A DNA stretch of 64,000 nt from Desulfopila inferna (lineage in GTDB: Bacteria > Desulfobacterota > Desulfobulbia > Desulfobulbales > Desulfocapsaceae), in the NCBI RefSeq assembly GCF_016919005.1, contig NZ_JAFFQE010000005.1, forward strand, positions 248,001 through 312,000, written 5' to 3'. Within the stretch, counting starts at the first letter, position 1. Each line of letters begins with the position of its first letter. The notes beneath the pieces are model-generated. The model searched no databases. It was not told the DNA's origin and saw only the letters and a list, made by a program, of their open reading frames with translations. A program made the translations under genes and the position numbers. This document shows, one piece after another, positions 51,812 through 61,185 of this stretch.

Positions 51812-53941
51812 TCACTCATAATTTTGACGAACCAGGACTTCGCGCGGCTTGGACCCATCTGCGGGTCCCACAATTCCCTCCCGTTCCATTTTTTCGATCA
51901 TTCTCGCCGCCCGGTTGTACCCTATGCGCAGGCGCCTCTGGATCATGGAAATCGAGGCACCACCCGCCTCACCAACAACGGCTACGGCCTCGTCATACCG
52001 GTCGTCATAATCCTCATCGTTATCTCCTCCGGCGGCCTCATTGCCTTTCTCGACTTCCTCTATCACGGATTCATCATACGTTGCCGCACCCTGATTCTTC
52101 CAGAAATCAATGAGATCAGACGTTTCTTTCTCAGAAATATATGCTCCATGGATTCGCTTCAACGAACTGCTGCCGGGAGGAAGGTAAAGCATGTCACCCG
52201 CTCCAAGAAGATGTTCGGCACCCGAGGTGTCGATGATGGTGCGGGAATCAACTTTTGATGACACCTTAAAGGAAATACGGGTAGGAAAGTTGGCTTTGAT
52301 CAACCCGGTTAAGACATCAACGGAAGGACGCTGGGTTGCCAGAATGAGATGGATCCCGGCTGCTCTGGCCATTTGGGCCAGCCGGGCGATGGCGGATTCG
52401 ACATCTTTTGAGGCAACCATCATCAAGTCTGCTAATTCATCTACAATAATGACGATATACGGCATTTTTTCAGCAGCTATTTCATTGTAGCTTTGAAAGC
52501 TTTTCACCTTGGCCTCCTCCAGGGCGCGATACCGTCTTTCCATCTCGCGCACGGCCCACATTAAAGCTCTGGAGGCAAGTTTCGGTTCAACAACAACAGG
52601 ATGGAGCAGGTGGGGAATACCCTCATATCCGGAAAGCTCAATGCGTTTGGGATCCACCATGAGTATGCGGACTTCTTCCGGGGTCGCATTGAAAAGAATA
52701 GAGGAAATAATGGTATTTATAGCCACGCTTTTGCCGGCACCGGTAGCCCCTGCTATAAGTAAATGAGGCATTTTCGAGAGATCGGCTAGAGCAGTGTTGC
52801 CGACAACGTCCAGTCCCAGCGCTATGGTGAGTTTCCCTGTGCTCTGCCGATAGCTCTCGGAGCTCAACAGGTCCCGAATATAGACAATTTGTCTATCCTC
52901 ATTGGGAATTTCTATTCCCAGGGCGGCCTTGCCGGGAATCGATCCCACCACCCTTACCGACTGAGCCTTGAGCCCCAGAGCGAGATCATCTGCCAGACCG
53001 GCTATTTTGTTGATTTTGACTCCAGGTGCCGGAGAATACTCATAGGTGGTCACCACCGGGCCCGGCGAAATGCCAACTACCGTTCCAGAAACACCAAAGT
53101 TTTTCAACTTTTGTTCCAGCTTTTTCGAGGTCTTGTAATAGGTCTCTTTAGCGACCTCTTTTTTCACCTGTTCATTTTTTCTAAGTAGAGACAATGGTGG
53201 AATTTTCCAGTCGCCACGCGCTACAGGAGCAAGGGCAAACTCCTCATCGCTCTGTTCATTCTCGATTCTTGCCAGCTCCTTTACAACCGGTATCGTACCT
53301 TCCCGTCCGGTCTGTCTCTGTTGTACAGACTGCTGCCGAGTCTCGTCGACTCTCTTGAGCTTTGGTGGTTTTTTCAGACCATTCTTTCTTTTCCCGGTGA
53401 AGACTCGCAGAATAAAGGTGAAAAAACCACTAATAATCCGCCACAGTGAGGAGAACAGGCGATACGGGGAAAAATGGGTGGAGAGCATGAGCGAGATCAG
53501 AAACAGTAGGACTAGCGTCAGTACGGTACCGGGACCGCCTACAATCGAGAGCATCATGGTAAAAATGGTGCGCCCGAGGAAGCCGCCGCTATCGATAAAA
53601 TTCTGCTGGTACAGGGAAAGAGAAGCCAACAGTCCGCAGAAGGAGAGAACGGCACAGGTTATCCCCAAAGTTACCTGCGGCAGCCTTTCAAACGACATAC
53701 TGGGACTGAAAAAAAGCATGGAAAGAAGCAGGATCAGAAAGGCCAGCATATAGGCTCCCATCCCGGTAAAACCAATGAGAAATTGAGCTATCAGAAGCCC
53801 CATTTCCCCACACCAGTTACCTTCCGTCGCCAGGGAATACGAGAGAAGACTCAAAAAAAGGAAGATAGCGAGAAAAATACCTAAAACAGCTATAAGTTCC
53901 TGTCGGAGACTGGGGCGGGATGCCCCATTTGCCTGTGCCAT
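51812..53941 (-). CDS. ftsK: DNA translocase FtsK
   Basis: FtsK pumps chromosomal DNA toward the division septum and activates Xer recombination at dif. The ATG at 53941 with CAGGAG upstream gives 709 residues. Four or five hydrophobic segments lie within 15-160, a basic linker follows at about 185-215, Walker A GATGAGKS is at 398-405, and a gamma winged-helix domain with SMIQRRLRIGYNRAARM ends the protein. It is much shorter than the E. coli protein because of a short linker. Confidence 0.95.
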   Translation of the reverse strand: MAQANGASRPSLRQELIAVLGIFLAIFLFLSLLSYSLATEGNWCGEMGLLIAQFLIGFTGMGAYMLAFLILLLSMLFFSPSMSFERLPQVTLGITCAVLSFCGLLASLSLYQQNFIDSGGFLGRTIFTMMLSIVGGPGTVLTLVLLFLISLMLSTHFSPYRLFSSLWRIISGFFTFILRVFTGKRKNGLKKPPKLKRVDETRQQSVQQRQTGREGTIPVVKELARIENEQSDEEFALAPVARGDWKIPPLSLLRKNEQVKKEVAKETYYKTSKKLEQKLKNFGVSGTVVGISPGPVVTTYEYSPAPGVKINKIAGLADDLALGLKAQSVRVVGSIPGKAALGIEIPNEDRQIVYIRDLLSSESYRQSTGKLTIALGLDVVGNTALADLSKMPHLLIAGATGAGKSVAINTIISSILFNATPEEVRILMVDPKRIELSGYEGIPHLLHPVVVEPKLASRALMWAVREMERRYRALEEAKVKSFQSYNEIAAEKMPYIVIIVDELADLMMVASKDVESAIARLAQMARAAGIHLILATQRPSVDVLTGLIKANFPTRISFKVSSKVDSRTIIDTSGAEHLLGAGDMLYLPPGSSSLKRIHGAYISEKETSDLIDFWKNQGAATYDESVIEEVEKGNEAAGGDNDEDYDDRYDEAVAVVGEAGGASISMIQRRLRIGYNRAARMIEKMEREGIVGPADGSKPREVLVRQNYE

Positions 53942-54289
53942 GATAACAAAACTCCTGCGTATATTGTGTGCATGACCTGCACTATCACTGAAGAGGATCA
54001 AGAGGTGATCCCAGTCTTTCATGAAGATGGGAACGATGGGAAACGACAGCACCCGAACCCGAAAAATCTAAAAATCTGCATCTCCGGAAATTCCAGATAC
54101 GCCGGAGGACGAACAGAGGTATATTGTCTTAGAAAATTCCTTCCTAATATTTAAAGAAGAATATTTTCTGGATAGTGTCCCTCTGAGAAAAGGCGCAGCG
54201 GGCAGATATAATTATTGTATTGTTCAGGTGTAATAGGAAAATTACTAAAATGCAAGTTGATCTCTCCTCACCGGGTGGAAAAGAAGAAA
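53942..54289. other. ftsK-nusB spacer without recognised gene
   Basis: 348 bases. No convincing reading frame, tRNA or terminator was seen. The minus strand has AT-rich stretches with TTGCAT and TATTAC hexamers near 54235-54260, but the spacing is only 14 bases, so the ftsK promoter is not assigned. Confidence 0.5.
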
Positions 54290-54715
54290 TCAGGCGGGAA
54301 TATGCTTCTTGACGGCATCCAGGATGCCGTTTACAAAGGATGGTGATTCAGCGCTGCCATAGCGTTTGGCGATCTCAACCGCTTCATTGATGGCAACCTG
54401 ATGAGGTACATCGTCACTGTAGAGTATTTCACTGACGGCAATGCGCAGCAGGTTCCTATCGCAATAGGCGATTCGCTCCAGTCTCCAGTTGGTGGCGCAC
54501 CGGCGAATAATATCATCGATATCCTGGCGATTGATCAGGGTGTTTCTAAGGAGTTCTATCGCATAGGCCCTGGCCTTACGGTTCACCTGATACATCTCCC
54601 GGAAATGATCGAAACGCTCTTCAAGGTCAGCCGGGTCTTGCTCCATCTTGCTGCAGAAATCATCCTGAAAGAGAAACTGCAGAGCGGCTTCCCGCGCTTT
54701 TCGTCTAGTGCCCAT
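54290..54715 (-). CDS. nusB: transcription antitermination factor NusB
   Basis: NusB with S10 (NusE) binds boxA RNA and supports rRNA antitermination. The 141-residue protein starts GTRRKAREAALQFLFQDDF after Met and has the helical core ending ANEAVEIAKRYG-like INEAVEIAKRYGSAESPSFVNGILD. No ribosome-binding site is visible; the sequence before the ATG is T-rich and follows a terminator. It lies after ribH, a widespread neighbour. Confidence 0.95.
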   Translation of the reverse strand: MGTRRKAREAALQFLFQDDFCSKMEQDPADLEERFDHFREMYQVNRKARAYAIELLRNTLINRQDIDDIIRRCATNWRLERIAYCDRNLLRIAVSEILYSDDVPHQVAINEAVEIAKRYGSAESPSFVNGILDAVKKHIPA

Positions 54716-54729
54716 GAAAAAAATGTTCC

Positions 54730-54773
54730 AAAAAAAGAAGAAGGAGCAATCCCGTATGATTTAGGATTGCTCC
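54730..54773 (-). terminator. intrinsic terminator between ribH and nusB
   Basis: GGAGCAATCC pairs perfectly with GGATTGCTCC around an 11-base loop, followed on the minus strand by TTCTTCTTTTTTT. The T-run ends 14 bases before the nusB start, leaving no space for a promoter, so nusB expression would need readthrough. Confidence 0.85.
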
Positions 54774-54835
54774 GATTAGATAGTATGATTCGTAGTATGA
54801 TACTTTATTAGTGCAGCAGCGGCAATGTGGTAGTA

Positions 54836-55303
54836 TCAATTCAGGCTGGTAACGAGATTGGCCATCTCTATTGCGGCAACCGCCACTTCAGCACCTTTGT
54901 TACCGGCCTTGGTTCCCGCCCGCTCAATCGCCTGTTCTATCGTCTCCGTGGTCAATACCCCAAAAAGCACGGGAACTCCGGTCTCCAGTCCCACCTGAGC
55001 CGCCCCCTTGGAGACCTCGCTGACGACGACATCGAAATGGGGCGTCGCTCCGCGGATAACGACACCAAGGCAGATTACCGCGTCATATTTTTGGGATTCG
55101 GCAAACTTTTTGGCTACCAGAGGAATCTCAAAGGCACCTGGTACTCTGGCGATGTCGATATCAGCCTGCGCTGCACCTGAGCGAGTCAGGGTGTCGAGTG
55201 CTCCCTCAAGCAATTTTTCTGAAATAAACGAGTTAAAACGTGCTATAACGATAGCAAATTTTTTCCCGTCAGCATTTAAATTTCCTTCAATCACGTTTGC
55301 CAT
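54836..55303 (-). CDS. ribH: 6,7-dimethyl-8-ribityllumazine synthase
   Basis: RibH condenses the pyrimidine intermediate with dihydroxybutanone phosphate to lumazine, the riboflavin precursor. The 155-residue protein has [50 protein letters not shown] (with the catalytic His) and PVLFGVLTT. It follows ribBA by 52 bases. Confidence 0.96.
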   Translation of the reverse strand: MANVIEGNLNADGKKFAIVIARFNSFISEKLLEGALDTLTRSGAAQADIDIARVPGAFEIPLVAKKFAESQKYDAVICLGVVIRGATPHFDVVVSEVSKGAAQVGLETGVPVLFGVLTTETIEQAIERAGTKAGNKGAEVAVAAIEMANLVTSLN

Positions 55304-55355
55304 TTTTTTCCGCGCCTTTGGTAATTATTTTTGATATTCATTTCTAATAAATATA

Positions 55356-56570
55356 TTAATCATCGCTCACTTCTATGAGATGACCCATCCGATCTCGCTT
55401 ACAGAGAAGATAACTCTTATTCTCTATATTAGCCTCCATTTCCAGGGGGAGCCTGGCAACGACTTCAATGCCGTAGCCTTCGAGGCCGATAATCTTCTTG
55501 GGATTATTGGTAAGCAGCCCCATTTTCCTCACACCGAGATCACGTAATATTTGAGCACCGATGCCATAATTCCGCAAATCAGCCTTAAAGCCAAGCTTGA
55601 TGTTCGCCTCTACGGTATCCATCTGCTCGTCATCCTGAAGTTTATAGGCTCTCAGCTTATTGACCAGACCAATGCCGCGACCTTCCTGGCGCATGTATAA
55701 AATTACACCGCATCCCTCCTGATCGACCATTCTCATCGCCGCGTCAAGCTGCAGTCCGCAGTCACAGCGTGAAGAGCCGAAAACATCTCCGGTCAGACAT
55801 TCTGAGTGAACCCGCACCAGTATTCTCTTGTCCGGGTCTATCTCACCTTTGACCAGGGCGAGGTGCTCATGATCATCCACGTCGTTGGTGTAGACAATGG
55901 CCTTGAATTCCCCGGCATTTTGGGTAGGAATGCGAGCCTCCGCAGCGCGGTGAATCAAAACATCCTCCCGGAGCCGATAAGCGACCAGATCGGCAATAGT
56001 CGCAATTTTGAGACCGTGTTCCGCGGAAAACTTCTCCAAATCCGGCATCCTGGCCATGGTGCCGTCTTCATTCATAATTTCACAGATCACTCCGGCGGTG
56101 CGCACTCCGGCCAGCCTGGCCAGATCGACAGAACCTTCCGTTTGGCCGGTTCGGACCAGCACGCCGCCTTCGCGCGCCTTCAGCGGGAAGATATGCCCCG
56201 GGCTGATAATGTCATGCGGTTTTGCCTCAGGATGGACAGCGGCAAGTACCGTTCTGGCGCGATCTGCTGCGGAAATCCCGGTTGACACCCCGGTTCGGGC
56301 TTCTATACTGATAGTGAATCCGGTACCAAACGGTGACTTGTTCTGCGACACCATCATCGGCAGATCAAGCTGTTCGATGATATCAGGGCTCAAGGTAAGA
56401 CAGATCAGGCCACGTCCATTGGTTGCCATGAAATTTATTGCTTCAGGCGTTACCGCCTCTGCCGCCATGCAGAGATCACCCTCATTTTCGCGATCTTCAT
56501 CATCCACCAGGATGATCATCTTTCCTGCTTTAATATCCTCAATTACATCTTCTATCGGACTGATGGCCAT
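55356..56570 (-). CDS. ribBA: bifunctional DHBP synthase / GTP cyclohydrolase II
   Basis: It supplies both riboflavin precursors. The chosen ATG at 56570 gives 404 residues; a GTG three codons earlier is possible, and neither start has a clear ribosome-binding site. The N-terminal half is RibB (DDEDRENEGDL, RTGQTEGSVDLA). The C-terminal half is RibA with the zinc cysteines in HSECLTGDVFGSSRCDCG and the GTP-site MRQEGRGIGL. It follows ribE by 30 bases. Confidence 0.95.
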   Translation of the reverse strand: MAISPIEDVIEDIKAGKMIILVDDEDRENEGDLCMAAEAVTPEAINFMATNGRGLICLTLSPDIIEQLDLPMMVSQNKSPFGTGFTISIEARTGVSTGISAADRARTVLAAVHPEAKPHDIISPGHIFPLKAREGGVLVRTGQTEGSVDLARLAGVRTAGVICEIMNEDGTMARMPDLEKFSAEHGLKIATIADLVAYRLREDVLIHRAAEARIPTQNAGEFKAIVYTNDVDDHEHLALVKGEIDPDKRILVRVHSECLTGDVFGSSRCDCGLQLDAAMRMVDQEGCGVILYMRQEGRGIGLVNKLRAYKLQDDEQMDTVEANIKLGFKADLRNYGIGAQILRDLGVRKMGLLTNNPKKIIGLEGYGIEVVARLPLEMEANIENKSYLLCKRDRMGHLIEVSDD

Positions 56571-56600
56571 AATACTCACACATTTTTTAATTAACTGTTA

Positions 56601-57257
56601 CTAGAAAAACCCATGATCGGCGAGAAAACCCGGCCCAATATCGGTTGCGGCAGCCTCCTTGCCTTTTGACTTGGCTGCCATAAGCTTTTCCACATATTTG
56701 CCGATGATATCGACTTCAATATTTACAACGCTTCCTTTTTTCAACTGGCCAAGGGTGGTGATTTGCAGGGTATGAGGAATAATGGAAACTGAAAACCTCT
56801 GTTGCTCACAGTCATTTACCGTCAGACTTATTCCGTCGATGGCCACCGATCCCTTCTCTATGATATATCTACTGAGTCTTTCCGCAAGGGCAAAAGTAAA
56901 CAGGGTAAATTCACCTGCTTTCTTAACATCGACTACTTCGGCGGTACAATCGATATGCCCTGAAACTATATGACCCCCAAGTCTGTCGGTTAGTCTCAGA
57001 GCCCTCTCCATGTTGACAATTCTTCCTACGCTCAACCGCCCCAGGGTGGTACGCGAAATGCTCTCAGGTGAAATATCGACGGAAAATCTTCTTTGTTCGA
57101 TATCGTAGGCGGTGAGACAGCTTCCATTGACAGCTATTGATTCACCTTCCTGCGGATCAGCAAGATCAAAATCCGCCTGCAGCCGGAATACCAAGCCTCC
57201 GCCTCTACTTCTCTTCTCCAGCAGTCTACCTGTTCCTTCTATTATTCCGGTAAACAT
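56601..57257 (-). CDS. ribE: riboflavin synthase alpha chain
   Basis: It dismutates two lumazines to riboflavin and the pyrimidine precursor. The 218-residue protein is built of two similar barrels, each starting with a MFTGIIEG-like or GHIVSGHID segment; GESIAVNGSCLT and GSVAIDGISLTV are the paired substrate loops. It starts 21 bases after the TPR gene. The deaminase-reductase gene ribD is not in this window. Confidence 0.95.
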   Translation of the reverse strand: MFTGIIEGTGRLLEKRSRGGGLVFRLQADFDLADPQEGESIAVNGSCLTAYDIEQRRFSVDISPESISRTTLGRLSVGRIVNMERALRLTDRLGGHIVSGHIDCTAEVVDVKKAGEFTLFTFALAERLSRYIIEKGSVAIDGISLTVNDCEQQRFSVSIIPHTLQITTLGQLKKGSVVNIEVDIIGKYVEKLMAAKSKGKEAAATDIGPGFLADHGFF

Positions 57258-57278
57258 CGACTCCGCTCCCCAGCCATC

Positions 57279-57878
57279 TTAGGACCGCTTTTCCAGCTCT
57301 TCAGCCTTGTCAATATATTGGCCTGCGGTCTTCTCATGCTTGAAATTCCTGTGGATCGAGGCAATGGTCCGATATGCATCCGCAGCTTTGGCCACCTCAC
57401 CTGATCTGACATATATATCAGCCATGTTCTCAATGATCTCAACGGTACCTTTGGGATCGTTATTTCTCTGATACAGTTCGATCAGGTCCAGGCACCGGCT
57501 AATCGCTTCTTTATACCGCTCTGTTTCCGTATAAACAAGTATAAACTGCCTTGAAAGTGCCGCAAGACTCAACGGATCGTGGAGTTTTCGGCATATCCCT
57601 TCAGCCCGCTGAAAATGCTTAAGTGCTTTTTCATACTCGCCGCGCTGCACGCAGACTTTGCCCAGCTGATTTGAAGCATTGGCTATGCCGCTGTCGTTAT
57701 TGTTCTCTTCAAAGCCAAGCAGAGCATTATGCAGGGCCACAGCTGCAGGCCCGGTCTCATTGCGCTCCAATAAGGTCTTGCCTTGTTCATATTCAGCCTG
57801 AACGGGGTCTGTGGCTGTTTTTTTCTGTCCCTCCGCCATCGGAGAAATTTCATTGATGTTTTGGATGGTGTTACTCAT
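57279..57878 (-). CDS. TPR-repeat protein of unknown function
   Basis: The 199-residue protein has about four tetratricopeptide-like helical pairs with a period near 40 residues (roughly 27-60, 66-100, 106-140, 146-180), such as GEYEKALKHFQRAEGI and RYKEAISRCLDLIELY. There is no signal peptide, membrane span or catalytic motif. It overlaps the HEAT gene by eight bases and is followed 21 bases later by ribE, so it is probably co-transcribed with riboflavin genes. Confidence 0.75.
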   Translation of the reverse strand: MSNTIQNINEISPMAEGQKKTATDPVQAEYEQGKTLLERNETGPAAVALHNALLGFEENNNDSGIANASNQLGKVCVQRGEYEKALKHFQRAEGICRKLHDPLSLAALSRQFILVYTETERYKEAISRCLDLIELYQRNNDPKGTVEIIENMADIYVRSGEVAKAADAYRTIASIHRNFKHEKTAGQYIDKAEELEKRS

Positions 57879-59004
57879 TTACTGTATCTCCGTGAATTGC
57901 TTTTATGGCTTTTGCAGCTTCTCGTGCAACATCTGTGTCGAAGCACTTGCCGTCTTCCCAGATGGTTAGAGGCGCATTATCATCGCTCAGTCCCATGAGC
58001 TGAATAGACGCCTCCGTGGCTTTGATCCTGCCAAGGAGACGGGCAATCTGGCCACGCACCTCAGCTCTGGGGTGATTGAGAAAGTGAAATAGATTAAAGA
58101 ACGGTGTATCCCGGATAAGATCTGGTCGTTTTTTGGCTATTTCCGCCAAAGACCAGATGACCTGAACCTGGGTGGAGTCATCACCGAGATAGTTGAGCAG
58201 ATGTTTGGTGAAGGCGCCGAATATGTCCGGACGCTCCGCGATTACCGAGCCAAGTGTTTCCACCATTCCCCAATTGGTTGCGGCGGAATCCGAGCACGCC
58301 TCGAACAATCTGTGCAGAAGCTCGGAAACCTGGCCAGGCTCGCGAGTCGAGAGGCGCGCTGAAACCTGGCCTATTAGCCAGGCGGTATGCCAGCGGCTCT
58401 CCTCGGCCGGATCATAGAGCCTCCGCTGCAGCAACCTTAAAGTCTTTTTATCATCGAAACAGAGAGCGACCAGGCCGTCAATATCATTGTTTTCGGCCAG
58501 TTCATTTACCCGCTTCTTATTCGCCTTCTCCCGTTTTCTCTTAGGGTCGGGAGCCGGTTCAATGGCAACTTTTTCAATGGCTGCTCCCGCTGTTCCCGCA
58601 AAGGCCGCCTGCTTTTTGCTGCTAAGCCGCTCTACCAGTTCAGACATTTCAGTGTGCAGACGGATAAAGTAGAGAACGCCACGGGCAGGTCTGCCATCAA
58701 TATTGCCCTTGTCCACAACCTGATGGGTTATCTCGTCATAGTTCTCCACCCTGCCGGTGAGATAATCATCTTCCGGCAGAAGTTCCCAGGCCAGATCGGA
58801 ATTATCGCCGCAGGCGTATACCAACGCTTCTACCAGAGCGGCGCCGACATTATGACCTGTAACATCGCAGCAGTAAACGGCACCGCACTCGCAACGGCCC
58901 ACCGGAAATTCATTCATTTTTCGCTGAACAGCATCACTTGCTTTGCCGACTTTATGTCCGCAGAAAGGACACCAGGGAGGCTTCTTAATTATCTTTTTTC
59001 TCAT
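57871..59004 (-). CDS. zinc-ribbon and HEAT-repeat protein, DVU0298-like
   Basis: The ATG at 59004 gives 377 residues starting MRKKIIKKPPWCPFCGHKVG; an earlier in-frame start at 59112 is less likely. It has an N-terminal zinc-ribbon-like part (C12, C15, C38, C40, C45, C46), a basic linker near 195-205, and HEAT-type helical repeats in the second half (RWHTAWLIGQVSARL, QVQVIWSLAEIAKKRPDLI, RAEVRGQIARLLGRIK). It resembles, from memory, proteins called DVU0298 family in sulfate reducers. The function is unknown. Confidence 0.75.
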   Translation of the reverse strand: MRKKIIKKPPWCPFCGHKVGKASDAVQRKMNEFPVGRCECGAVYCCDVTGHNVGAALVEALVYACGDNSDLAWELLPEDDYLTGRVENYDEITHQVVDKGNIDGRPARGVLYFIRLHTEMSELVERLSSKKQAAFAGTAGAAIEKVAIEPAPDPKRKREKANKKRVNELAENNDIDGLVALCFDDKKTLRLLQRRLYDPAEESRWHTAWLIGQVSARLSTREPGQVSELLHRLFEACSDSAATNWGMVETLGSVIAERPDIFGAFTKHLLNYLGDDSTQVQVIWSLAEIAKKRPDLIRDTPFFNLFHFLNHPRAEVRGQIARLLGRIKATEASIQLMGLSDDNAPLTIWEDGKCFDTDVAREAAKAIKAIHGDTVNE

Positions 59005-59156
59005 TATTCCATACAATGACTTATACTCAGGGATTTCTTTTCCGCTTCCTGCCTGATAAGAATTCCCATAATTTACATCCTCGAGCAAGCATCTACCGAG
59101 GGATACTCCCACGAAGAACCTTTATTAAGGATCAAAGGTCGACCGGGCTGCAGACA

Positions 59157-59786
59157 CTAGCCGAGCTTTTGATCCAGGCTGGCCTTAAAGTTGGGATCGA
59201 CCGAATAACCGAGCAGTTCGGCCTTTTCCATATGCTGCTTCGCCTTTTTGAAATCCTCACCGAAATACAGTGCTACTGCCAGGTTGTTGTGGGCTAGCGG
59301 GGAATCCGGTTCGAGTTCCACGGCTTTTTTAGCCGCCTTCAGAGCACGCTCGTCTTCACCTTTCATAGTCAGCACGGAGGTGAGGTTCATCCAGACACTG
59401 GCAAGATTAGGATTATACTTTGCCGCTTTCTCATAGGATTCTATAGCCTTTTCAATTTGATCCTGCTGTTGCCGGATAAGTCCAAGATTAGCATGGGCCT
59501 GCGCGGCTTCCGGCAGAATTTTCAAGGCCTTCTCGTTGAGCTCCTCGGCCTTGGAAATATCCCCTTTGCCGAAATATATAGCACCTAGATTTATCAAGCT
59601 TTCCACGGACAAGGGGTCTATCTCCAGTGCCCTCTCGAGGGATTTGGCAGCTTCTTCCATCTTGCCGACCTTCATATACACCAGTCCCAGATGGTGGTGG
59701 GCTATGACATTTTCGGGTGATTCCTTGACTTGCTCTTGCAGCTCCTCAATAACTTTCTCTATATCTTCTTTCTGATTTTCAGCCAT
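59157..59786 (-). CDS. tetratricopeptide-repeat protein
   Basis: A 209-residue soluble protein made almost wholly of five canonical 34-residue TPRs at about 26-59, 60-93, 94-127, 128-161 and 162-195 (for example HHHLGLVYMKVGKMEEAAKS). It should be a protein-binding scaffold. It is 152 bases upstream of the zinc-ribbon/HEAT gene and 217 bases downstream of ribF on the same strand. No partner can be named from sequence. Confidence 0.8.
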   Translation of the reverse strand: MAENQKEDIEKVIEELQEQVKESPENVIAHHHLGLVYMKVGKMEEAAKSLERALEIDPLSVESLINLGAIYFGKGDISKAEELNEKALKILPEAAQAHANLGLIRQQQDQIEKAIESYEKAAKYNPNLASVWMNLTSVLTMKGEDERALKAAKKAVELEPDSPLAHNNLAVALYFGEDFKKAKQHMEKAELLGYSVDPNFKASLDQKLG

Positions 59787-60003
59787 TTTCTCCCTCTACT
59801 GATAAACTTCATACTGTTACGGAATACCATCTTCCGTACGGACCGGAAAAGCATCCGATTATTGACAAACCCGGTATTTATAGGAACTTGACAGCATACC
59901 ATTTACCCGCCGATATGCGCAAGCGCATACACTATAGACACCATGGTTGTACTTGCAAGCAGAAAATCCAAGGAGATCGCACCGCCGCAAAGCAGCAAAT
60001 CTT

Positions 60004-60960
60004 TTACCAGACAAACCTTTGCTCATCCTTGACGGCAACATCAAGCACCTCTCTGGCACTGAGGACATCTTTAGCAATCTGCTCCGACAATTCCCGGATG
60101 GATGTAAACTTCACCTCCCCTCTAAGAAATTTTAACAGATTGACTTTGATCGGTTTGCCGTAAATGTTGTGGTCAAAATCAAAGATATGGGTTTCAGCCA
60201 CCAAAGTTTTTTCGCCGAAAGTAGGATTGTAGCCAATATTAATCACTCCGCCATAACAGACATCGTCATAGATTACCTGACACACATAAACCCCTGTACG
60301 AGGCACCAGATCTTCTTCTGATATATGTAGATTTGCGGTTGGATATCCGATTTCCTTGCTCCCCCGCTGCTTGCCCCGCTGAACCTTGCCGCGAATCTGA
60401 TAGTACCTGCCCAGCAACCGGCTGGTGTCCATCATTCTTCCTTCAGCAACCAGTTCTCTGATTTTGGTGGAACTGACAATGGTATCATTTTCATAATAGG
60501 CATCAATCACCGTGACGGAGAAACCTTTTTCTTCTCCCTGTTTTCTGAGAAAGTCGATATTGCCCGCCCTGCCTTTGCCGAAAGCATAGTCATAGCCGAC
60601 AAAGAGATCCTTCACTCCGATCCTGCGCAGCAGAATTTCATCGACGAAGGACTCGGCGGTTGTGCCGGCAAACTTAAGGTCAAAGGGAACTACGATAAGG
60701 ACATCCATGCCGGAGAGTTCGATCAGCTCTATCTTTTGTTCAATTGTTGAAATCAGTTTAATGCCACCGGGCTTGAGTACCTGAAGCGGATGTGGATCGA
60801 AGGTGATGACAATGCTGGTGCCACCCACCCGGCGGGCATTCTGCTGAACAACTTCAAAAAGCCTCTGGTGACCTAAATGCACTCCATCGAAGTTACCTAT
60901 GGTGACGCATGGATTTTTATATTTTCCAGTTATGTCTTTAATATTTCTAATAATTTTCAT
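60004..60960 (-). CDS. ribF: bifunctional riboflavin kinase / FAD synthetase
   Basis: RibF makes FMN and then FAD, the cofactor of AprA, QmoA and QmoB. The 318-residue protein has the adenylyltransferase part with GNFDGVHLGH (22-31) and FDPHPLQVL, then the kinase part with GYPTANL and GVYVCQV. It is divergent from tRNA-Leu with 89 bases between them. It is in the same orientation as the other rib genes here. Confidence 0.95.
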   Translation of the reverse strand: MKIIRNIKDITGKYKNPCVTIGNFDGVHLGHQRLFEVVQQNARRVGGTSIVITFDPHPLQVLKPGGIKLISTIEQKIELIELSGMDVLIVVPFDLKFAGTTAESFVDEILLRRIGVKDLFVGYDYAFGKGRAGNIDFLRKQGEEKGFSVTVIDAYYENDTIVSSTKIRELVAEGRMMDTSRLLGRYYQIRGKVQRGKQRGSKEIGYPTANLHISEEDLVPRTGVYVCQVIYDDVCYGGVINIGYNPTFGEKTLVAETHIFDFDHNIYGKPIKVNLLKFLRGEVKFTSIRELSEQIAKDVLSAREVLDVAVKDEQRFVW

Positions 60961-61010
60961 ATATCTTTTATTTAAAACAACTCTTTTTTAATTGAAGCGC
61001 CAAGAAAGTC

Positions 61011-61039
61011 TTGACAAAAAACCTGCCAGCAAGCATATT
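61011..61039 (+). promoter_or_regulatory. promoter of tRNA-Leu
   Basis: TTGACA (61011-61016) and CATATT (61034-61039) are separated by 17 bases. The predicted start is about four bases before the tRNA. Confidence 0.75.
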
Positions 61040-61049
61040 CTTCTGCGTT

Positions 61050-61136
61050 GCCGAAGTGGCGGAATTGGTAGACGCGCTAGGTTCAGGGTCTAGTGGGGGT
61101 ATCCTCGTGGAAGTTCGAGTCTTCTCTTCGGCACCA
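61050..61136 (+). tRNA. tRNA-Leu (anticodon CAG)
   Basis: An 87-base class II tRNA with acceptor GCCGAAG/CTTCGGC, anticodon loop TTCAGGG, a long variable arm (TGGGGGTATCCTCG region), T arm AGTTCGAGTCT and encoded CCA. It is the first gene on the plus strand, with its own promoter and terminator. Confidence 0.96.
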
Positions 61137-61150
61137 ATTTTTCTATAATC

Positions 61151-61185
61151 AAGCTGTCTTCCTTTTTGGGAAGGCAGCTTTTTTT
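61151..61185 (+). terminator. intrinsic terminator after tRNA-Leu
   Basis: AGCTGTCTTCC pairs with GGAAGGCAGCT with one mismatch, followed by TTTTTTT. It starts 15 bases after the tRNA. Confidence 0.88.

Noticed and set aside
54753-54798. Three GTATGAT direct repeats between nusB and ribH
   Set aside because: Too short and irregularly spaced to call an operator or a CRISPR-like array.
59859-60077. 72-codon minus-strand frame overlapping the end of ribF
   Set aside because: It is out of frame with ribF, short, without motif or ribosome-binding site.
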